From: Cercis canadensis
Lineage: Eukaryota > Streptophyta > Magnoliopsida > Fabales > Fabaceae
Assembly (NCBI GenBank): GCA_003255065.1
Contig: QAOA01001644.1
Coordinates: 62,001 to 126,000 of the forward strand
Direction of reading: 5' to 3'
Length of the DNA stretch: 64,000 bases
The notes beneath the pieces are model-generated. The model ran no database searches. It was given only the letters and a program-made list of their open reading frames with translations, and was not told where the DNA came from. Below are positions 57,303 to 64,000 of the stretch, piece by piece. Each line of letters begins with the position of its first letter. Position 1 is the stretch's first letter. The position numbers and the translations under genes are program-made.

Positions 57303-59522
57303 ATGCACAATAACGAAGCTTCCTCTCCATCCAGCAATGGCGGACTTGGTGCGAACACCACCACCACCGGCCAAATGCAGCCAAACAGCTCTGTCTTTGC
57401 TGCGCTCTACTCTCCATTATTCTCTGACAAGCCATCCCTCTCTGCCGGCAGCGGTCTCTCGCTTCACCCGTTCGAAGGAAACTCGGATTTCAAGTACTCT
57501 GATTCGGCGATTCAGAGCCATCTCTATGACTCTTGCGCGATTCAGAAGCATCAAGATATGGTGAACCGCCAAAGTATCTGCCTCAGTCACCTTCTAGAAA
57601 CTTCGAAATTAGAAGTCGATGCTCTGCGACAAGAGAACACCCATCTTCGTGCTGTGAATCGCGAGCTGAACAATCAGTTGAGTCTTGTGCTTCAGGCCTC
57701 GGTTCAGAACCAATTTGATGGTTCCTCTGGCCATACGACAGCGTTTGACATTGCAAATGGATTTCGTGGGCTCCACATTGGGGACACCAGAGAAGGGAAA
57801 GAGAACTTTGCTGATTGGAAGGACCAGGAAGTGTCTGACGAGAGCCCAACTAGCGTGATTGAGAGCCCTGTTGAAGTGGAGAGGTTCTCGCTGCCAAAGA
57901 GTATATCTGTGAGGTCAAATGGGTACTTGAAGATGACTCAGAGTCAGACTGCTGCTAGTGCCAGCAGTGCGAGCCGCACCAAAATGGCTACTCGGCCACG
58001 AACTACCTCGAGTCCACTTGATGTCGTTGTAAGGGACACACCAAACTTGCTTTTACTGTTTATTTATTTATTTATTTGTTTTTCCTCTCTTTCCTGTGAT
58101 TATTGCTTTATCGTTATTTACCGAACAGACTTGCTTGTTAGATGTTAGTTGTTGCCCTTTTTCTTCCAAAAGATGAAAAACCTTGCTTGTTAAAGTCATT
58201 ACTTGGTAGCTGCGACGAACAGGGTAGTTCGGTTGTTTTTAGAGGTTGGGAAATGGGCCAAGCCCGATGAGCTGGCCCGTTTTGACCCAAAAAAAATAAG
58301 ATTGTGTTTTAAATATCTTAGTCTGAATAAAAAGGGTTAATTTGACATTGTCCGAATTAGCCCATGACTCATTCGGGTTCAGGCTGACCTTTTTCTTTTT
58401 TTTTTTTAAAGAAAATACTACCATAGTATGTATTTTTTTAACTTTAAAGTATGTACTATTATAATTTTTTTAGTTATTTATACATCTTTATTTTAAATTT
58501 ACACTTACATGTATTTTTTTATACTGTCTTTAATTCTTTGTTTTAATTTTATTTATTACTTTATACATATTTTATTTTGTTTAATTAAATTTATTAGTAA
58601 TTTAACTAAAATCACTAAAGAAAAAATTTAAACTTTTGTTAGATTTTAGTTTAATTATAAATAAAAATAATTTTAAAAAATTAAATCAAAAAAGTGAGCC
58701 GCCCCGTTTAGGCCTGCTGCTCATATAGAGCCAGGCTGAGCCAATAGTTTGTTAGCCTGAATAAAAATGAGCCAATTTAGCTTGACCTGTTTTAGTCCAC
58801 AGCCCGATCAGACCGGGCTGGCCCGTTTCTCACCTCTAGTTGTTTTTCATAGTGTGACAAATTGGTCTGTGCTTGCTGCGATAATATTGGGTTTTGCATG
58901 GCCCCATTAGGTANAATAATTTTAAAAAATTAAATCAAAAAAGTGAGCCGCCCCGTTTAGGCCTGCTGCTCATATAGAGCCAGGTTGAGCCAATAGTTTG
59001 TTAGCCTGAATAAAAATGAGCCAATTTAGCCTGACCCGTTTTAGTCCACGGCCCGATCAGACCGGGCTGGCCCGTTTCTCACCTCTAGTTGTTTTTCATA
59101 GTGTGACAAATTGGTCTGTGCTTGCTGCGATAATATTGGGTTTTGCATGGCCCCATTAGGTACGGTCTTAAAAACATGACCCAATTAGGTGTAATTTTAT
59201 AAGGCCTAATAGGCTAATTTAATTGGCCCAAATCTGAAGCTACTGTGCCAGAAACAAAAACTTGTGAGATGATCCAAAAGAAAAACAAAAGTGGTACCAG
59301 CCAGGGGAAGGCCACGAATTATATTGGACTTGGCTAATTAAATTGGCCCAAATATGTAATTGCTTGATTAGTAACCTGTATCAAATTAAATGCTTCAGGA
59401 AACCGAGGTCTGCGGGTTCAAGCTATTTCCTTGTAGTTAGATGATTATCCCAATGTGTTGTAACTTTGTAGGTGTCATAGTAATGTACTTTTTTATATCG
59501 GTTTGTGGTGTCCAGTACCATG

Positions 59523-59558
<36 letters not shown>

Positions 59559-60350
59559 ATATGATCATAGGAGTGTTCTGCTTTGGTCGATCCACGGAAG
59601 TACTTATGAACAGTATACAATGCAAGGTTTTGCTTTAAAGTAAAGGTATATATTGTTCGGATAGATAACAAATAGAGAATTAGGCAGTCAATCTTGAAGA
59701 GTATTTGTCCATTGAATACAACTATATGGTTAGAGTTAGACTCTAAATGCAACAATGAATGAAAATAGATGAATGGACAAATGGTGTCTAGATTTGAGTA
59801 TTGTCATCCCATATTGGAGTTAATTGCAGCGCCATAGATAATTAAATGTACTACATGTCAGAAGTCATAAGAACCAACAGAATATCTAAAATCCATTCTA
59901 ATTGGGAACTTAATGGCATTTACTTCTGTTTATGCTTGGTGGCTATGCTTTATTAATTTGTTGGTCTGTACTCTTTGGTTATTGATATATTTATAAAATT
60001 TTGTGTATGTGACAATGACACAGCAAAAGGTATATGTGCGTGGAGGGAAGCAGGAGCAAGAGCCTCTTGAGATGGTAGTATACAACCAAGGCATGTTCAA
60101 AACAGAGCTGTGCAACAAATGGCAGGAGACTGGTGCTTGTCCTTATGGAGACCACTGCCAATTTGCTCATGGAATTGACGAGCTCCGCCCAGTGATCCGC
60201 CACCCACGCTACAAGACAGAGGTCTGCAGGATGGTCCTTGCTGGTGTTGTCTGCCCATATGGTCATAGATGCCATTTCCGCCATGCACTCACTGAACAAG
60301 AGAAGGCCATAGCACAGCCTAAATCCAGGGCAATGAAGCTGGAAAGATAA
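57303..60350 (+). CDS. C3H15: Tandem CCCH zinc finger protein (C3H14/15 type), 350 aa
   Basis: Two coding exons, 57303-58028 and 60024-60350, total 1,053 nt. The N-terminal two thirds is Ser/Thr/Asn-rich with a short coiled-coil-like segment ([20 protein letters not shown]). The second exon holds two CCCH fingers with TTP spacing C-x8-C-x5-C-x3-H, each led by [24 protein letters not shown] and [20 protein letters not shown]. An HPRYKTEVC linker separates them. Such proteins bind AU-rich RNA and affect transcript stability. The Arabidopsis counterpart by family and neighbourhood is At1g68200 (CDM1/C3H15), linked to callose metabolism in anthers; that role is inferred here. Intron 1 (58029-60023) contains a hAT MITE and an assembly-type duplication. 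Confidence 0.92.
58240..58838. mobile_element. hAT-type MITE in the CCCH gene intron
   Basis: The element starts TAGAGGTTGGGAAATGGGCC and ends GGCCCGTTTCTCACCTCTA, inverse complements with few changes. It is flanked by an exact 8-bp direct repeat GTTGTTTT (58232-58239, 58839-58846), the TSD size of hAT elements. No transposase is present. Its right half recurs in the block after the N at 58914, as part of the probable assembly duplication. Confidence 0.85.
58666..59162. other. Direct duplication of 248 bp across a single N (likely assembly join)
   Basis: 58666-58913 and 58915-59162 are equal in length and nearly identical, with only the N at 58914 between. They contain the right end of the hAT MITE and its flank. 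The true intron is probably about 249 bp shorter than shown. Confidence 0.85.
59524..59553. repeat. T30 homopolymer in the CCCH gene intron
   Basis: Thirty consecutive T residues; the length is prone to sequencing error. Confidence 0.9.
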
Positions 60351-62017
60351 GATCATCAATTCAACTGCTGATGGCAAATGGTGAGAAAGTCTTGTCGAGT
60401 AAAATAGAGATGTTTATATGACTCAAGAAAGGAGAATGGTACATAATAATATTCTTGATTGTGTAAGTACAAACATGGACATGCATAAGATAATAATACT
60501 TAGTTTCATAATATAGGGCAAGAAAAAATAGGAGGCTTGCAGCAAAGTGAGATCTAGAGCAGGATTCTTGGGGAGAATGTGGCCAGTCATTATATCTCTG
60601 TCTTTTTCTTTTTCCCTTTAAGTATGACATTTTGAACACGACATACTTTTTATAAGGTTTGGTGATGATCACAAACCAAGAAACGAAATCGGAACTCTCT
60701 GTAATGATGGATGTTATTTGATACTTTGCGAAGTAAGCAATTTCTGATTGCGGTTGTCATCTGTTTCTAGTCTACATTATTCATTGGATGTTCTGGTTCA
60801 AATATTTTTCACTTACATTTAGCAAGTAGACTGGGCCCTTCTAACATCTTCTGAGAAATGGCAATTTGTCTGCACTGAGTCCAAGATAAGATTTGCTAAG
60901 CCCAAGTAGTATTGGGTTGTGTCTAATCCTGTGGGTCAATTGGTCAATAATTTGTTTAGTGATGGTTGCACCCAATGGAAAGGGGCAGGATCATGAGTCA
61001 GACCTACTTGATCTTTTGACTGAGCTAATCTTATTGCTTGTTATTTGAAGTTTGAAGTTTGAACCCCTGCCGACGAGGCAATGTTCTTGCATCTATATTT
61101 CTATATTCATCTTAAGAAACAGAGAAATCAAATTAAATTAGTCAAGAATCATTAATTGTTTAAGCACTTTACCAACTACTACAAAGATTATAAAATTACA
61201 AATTGAACGAAAATCACGGTTAAGTTTGGCCTATAAAGGAGTACATGTGGTCCCATTGTTTGTCTATGATGGATGCACCTAATTGCTTGTCGTTACCCTT
61301 CACCTTATTCCAAGGTGCACCGTATACGCGTCTAATTAAAGATTGCTTCCCCACACGGACTCGCTTTCACCATCTATCACTGCCACTGGCCATTGCTATA
61401 TGATAGCAATTGGGGCAACACTATGATTGTGCTTCGTGGTCCTGGTCCAAGAGAGAAAGAGAGAGAAGGGAAAGAGTGAAGAGCTTAAGGAAGTTATGGG
61501 AGATGGGAGGGTCGGCAAAGAAATATTGAATCCTTTAAGGAATCATATCATTCATAGATGTCCTTTGCCGATTCCACCCATTCCTATGATTTCCTCTGGT
61601 TCCTCTCCTTCCACTCCGCTCTCAATTACAATTTATTTACGCATCTTCCTAGCTTTTACTTGCTGGTAAGCTTTCTCCCTAGATCCCTCACCCCCTTTTC
61701 TTGCAGATTTATACAGGGATCTTTTGTGTTGTAATATGATAAGGAACTTATATTGAAAGGAAGAAGAAACCGCTTGTTCATCTCTAAGCTCGGAGATGGG
61801 AATGGGTCCTGATCTACAAACAGACATAACATTTAAAAAGGAGTTAACTGAATATCAAACACCTTGTCAAAAATTCCTTTCTTTTTGTGCTGTATATGGT
61901 TCCATGCTGAGATCTATATGAATGCCAAGAGAAGATCCAATATTCACAATAAATATTGGATAATGACAATAAGATTAAGAGCGGTGAAGGCACGTACACT
62001 AGACAATGGTGAGAAAA
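60351..62017. other. 3' UTR of the CCCH gene and spacer, no gene seen
   Basis: A Ser/Pro-containing frame at 61427-61669 has no homologue I recognise and no clear splice partners, so it is not called. The rest is AT-rich. Confidence 0.4.
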
Positions 62018-63902
62018 TTATTCGTCTGTAGTACGTCGCGACTTTCGTGGTGGCGGTGCGGATCCTCGTGGTGTGGATCTGGGTCTACGCCTACGTGATG
62101 GCTCACTCTCATCACTGGTTGATGCAATTTCTAGCACTGCGGGGGCTGGATGTGGCTGCTGGTACTGGTACAGTCTAAATCCATACTGATCAAAAACTCT
62201 TGCTAGATCTTTCATCATCGACTCATAATCCTCAATCGTTAGCTGACGCTGCCCTTCCGGTACCCTTGACTCATTTGAGACCTGCCCTCCCGGTACAGAT
62301 GACTGATTTCAGATTTTGAAATAATTAGAATCATTATTAGCTAACTTAGATAATGTTAAAATCAATTAATTTCTGCTTATGATAAAATTAAGTGTTACCC
62401 CAGATTTAACACCGGCATTGTCAGGACTCATCCATTTACGTGTAATTCTACGGTACCATTGCATATATTCTGAATCAGGACCAACAACGTCGTCACAAGG
62501 TTGTACACGCACAACACGAATGCTTCGTGAATCCCAAATATCAGTGTATTTCTGATGATATGTTGGCCAATATTTATCAGACCGGCCTCTCAAAGTCACT
62601 GAGTGTAACTCTTTATCATAGCATGCTTGCCTAGGAATGTGCTGACTCCCACCAAATTGACGCATAACCCTGTCTGGATTGTGAGTCTCAACAATAGAAA
62701 AGCAGATCAAGGGGACTTGAGCTGTCCAAATTTGATGCCCCTTTGAACAGTAAGCTGGCAACATAGCCATAACCTCATCAGTATAGGGCTGCCATACAAT
62801 CTGAAAAGGAAATGATAGTCATATCAACAATACTAACCACATCCAATTGTTAAACGCACAACTGAATAAATCTTAACTAACTACTAATTTTTACCTGATC
62901 AAGGTCAAGTTGATCAAACAAAGCACGGTAACCCTTTTGGTTGTGCAAGGGCACATTTGAAAAATTTAAGGCAACATTCCACCTAAAATTTGAAAAATAA
63001 TAATAACATAATGTCAACTATAACCTCAATATTTGTAATTAAATTGTAGCTTAAAATAAAGGGGACTCTATCTTACTTCAATCATATGGATGAGGTAAAA
63101 ACGAGAAAAAAAATTTATTGAGAGTTTAGAGTAAAACGAACTTTTAATTTTGATAAAACATTATATGTGAATTTAAGTGCTCTTACCTGGTGACTAATGG
63201 GCCGTTTATTTGTATTTCCTCTTTGCGTAGCGGGGCAATAGTACGAAATCTCTCCCACGCCCATAGTTGTAATAAGATGCAACAACCTCCCATGTCGGAG
63301 CAGTCCCGATTGGCGGCATTACATAGTTGTCGGTACAAGAATGCCAACAATGCAGAACCCCAGCTATATTTTCCTGCTAATTCAAAATTTTCCAATAGAG
63401 GCAAATACATAAGATGCACACCTTTTCCGGTATTATCTGGAAAGAGCCAGCCTCCAAGTAAGCGCAACATATAAGCACGAGCATGTTGTTGGACTATTAT
63501 CTCAGGTGCATTTTCAGGAAGTTGACTAAAGCGCCCACATAGCCAAGTTAGTTTCAATCTGCCACCATCAAGCTTACTTGCCAGTGGAACTTCCCCTAGC
63601 AATCGATCACATAAATCCTCCCAATCAAAAGCTGTACTACCGATGATTGCATCTCCATCTACTGGTAGACCCAACATCACTTCAACATCTTGTAAAGTAA
63701 TAGTACATTCACCAGCAGGCATATGAAATGTATGTGTTTCAGGCCTCCATCGTTCCACGAGTGCTGATATTAAATTACGATCAAGATGTAGACGCTGGAC
63801 CTCTGCCACACCACCAAATTTAGCCATCTTCACATAATGCATGACCCTCTCATCTGGTTTAGTAATATTTGAGTGGCAACGTACCCGTAATAATCTATCC
63901 TC
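62018..63902 (-). CDS. Plant mobile domain (PMD/MAIN-like) protein, 3' part
   Basis: Exons in transcript order: 63902-63187, 62982-62895, 62800-62399, 62302-62018; GT-AG and in phase to the TAA at 62018-62020. The transcript enters from beyond the right edge, where a good acceptor ends at 63903 (ATTAG). The first exon shown has the plant mobile domain signature (FGGVAEVQRL, LVERWRPETHTFHMP, GECTITLQDVEVMLGLPVDG, WLFPDNTGKGVHLMYLPLL). Later exons continue with WNVALNFSNVP, a Trp/Tyr-rich segment and a basic Arg/Pro/Ser-rich tail (SRRRRPRSTPRGSAPPP). Database entries often call these serine/threonine phosphatase 7 long form homologues, though no phosphatase motif is visible. PMD proteins occur both in transposons and as domesticated silencing factors (MAIN, MAIL1). 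Undamaged exons suggest a recent or functional copy. Confidence 0.82.
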
Positions 63903-64000
63903 CTAATACAATTATTAAAAAAAATTAGTTAATAATGACAATCTTAAAAAAGGGTTTAGTGAAAATAACATTTTAATCACTTCATTTTTATTTTTATTTT

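Noticed and set aside
61427-61669. 80-residue Ser/Pro-containing frame after the CCCH gene
   Set aside because: No recognisable family, no promoter or splice context, and no similarity to the neighbours.

Overview
This is a window of AT-rich eudicot (dicot plant) nuclear DNA, probably from a woody species. The evidence is plant-specific intron-rich genes with GT-AG introns, plant-only families (type-B-like response regulator, B-box, plant mobile domain) and many small plant DNA transposons. Gene content from about 31 to 60 kb matches the Arabidopsis block At1g68185-At1g68210 as I remember it: a SUMO-like protein, BBX27, a CCCH zinc finger and APRR6.

Layout. 1-1.7 kb: the 3' end of an unrecognised + strand gene. 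2-5.7 kb: a 9-bp-TSD MITE, a small basic-protein gene (3883-4155), and a 1,012-bp Harbinger-type element that appears to carry first-exon fragments of two unrelated genes. 6-28.6 kb: a tandem array of BAT1-like amino acid permeases, with three complete eight-exon genes of 526 codons each (A 6041-9841, B 12180-16122, C 24811-28565) and an orphan two-exon 5' fragment of a divergent paralogue (D 17742-18464). A and B arose by a direct duplication of about 6-7 kb that included the small-protein gene; in B that gene is reduced to a fragment. The duplication joint lies a few bases after the stop codon of A. 18.5-24.4 kb is gene-poor and rich in inverted-repeat transposons.

31.2-36.7 kb (- strand): a 904-aa APRR6-like regulator with a degenerate receiver domain, an intact GARP motif and a long internally repeated C-terminus. 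37.8-39 kb: a long-inverted-repeat element next to a small 9-bp-TSD MITE. 40.8-43.5 kb: a 218-aa Rad60/NIP45-like protein with a C-terminal SUMO-like domain. 47.9-53.4 kb: a BBX27-like B-box protein. 57.3-60.4 kb: a tandem CCCH zinc-finger gene with a hAT MITE in its intron. 62.0-63.9 kb (- strand): the 3' part of a plant-mobile-domain gene running off the right edge.

The permeases presumably move amino acids or GABA across membranes. The 31-60 kb genes are mostly transcriptional or RNA-level regulators. I see no operon-like functional link; neighbours seem to be together by synteny or duplication. Four single Ns (653, 37180, 40168, 58914) each sit exactly between two near-identical direct copies, so those duplications look like assembly joins and not biology. 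All intron-exon structures were read by eye from splice consensus and reading phase, and family names rest on recognition, not on a database search.
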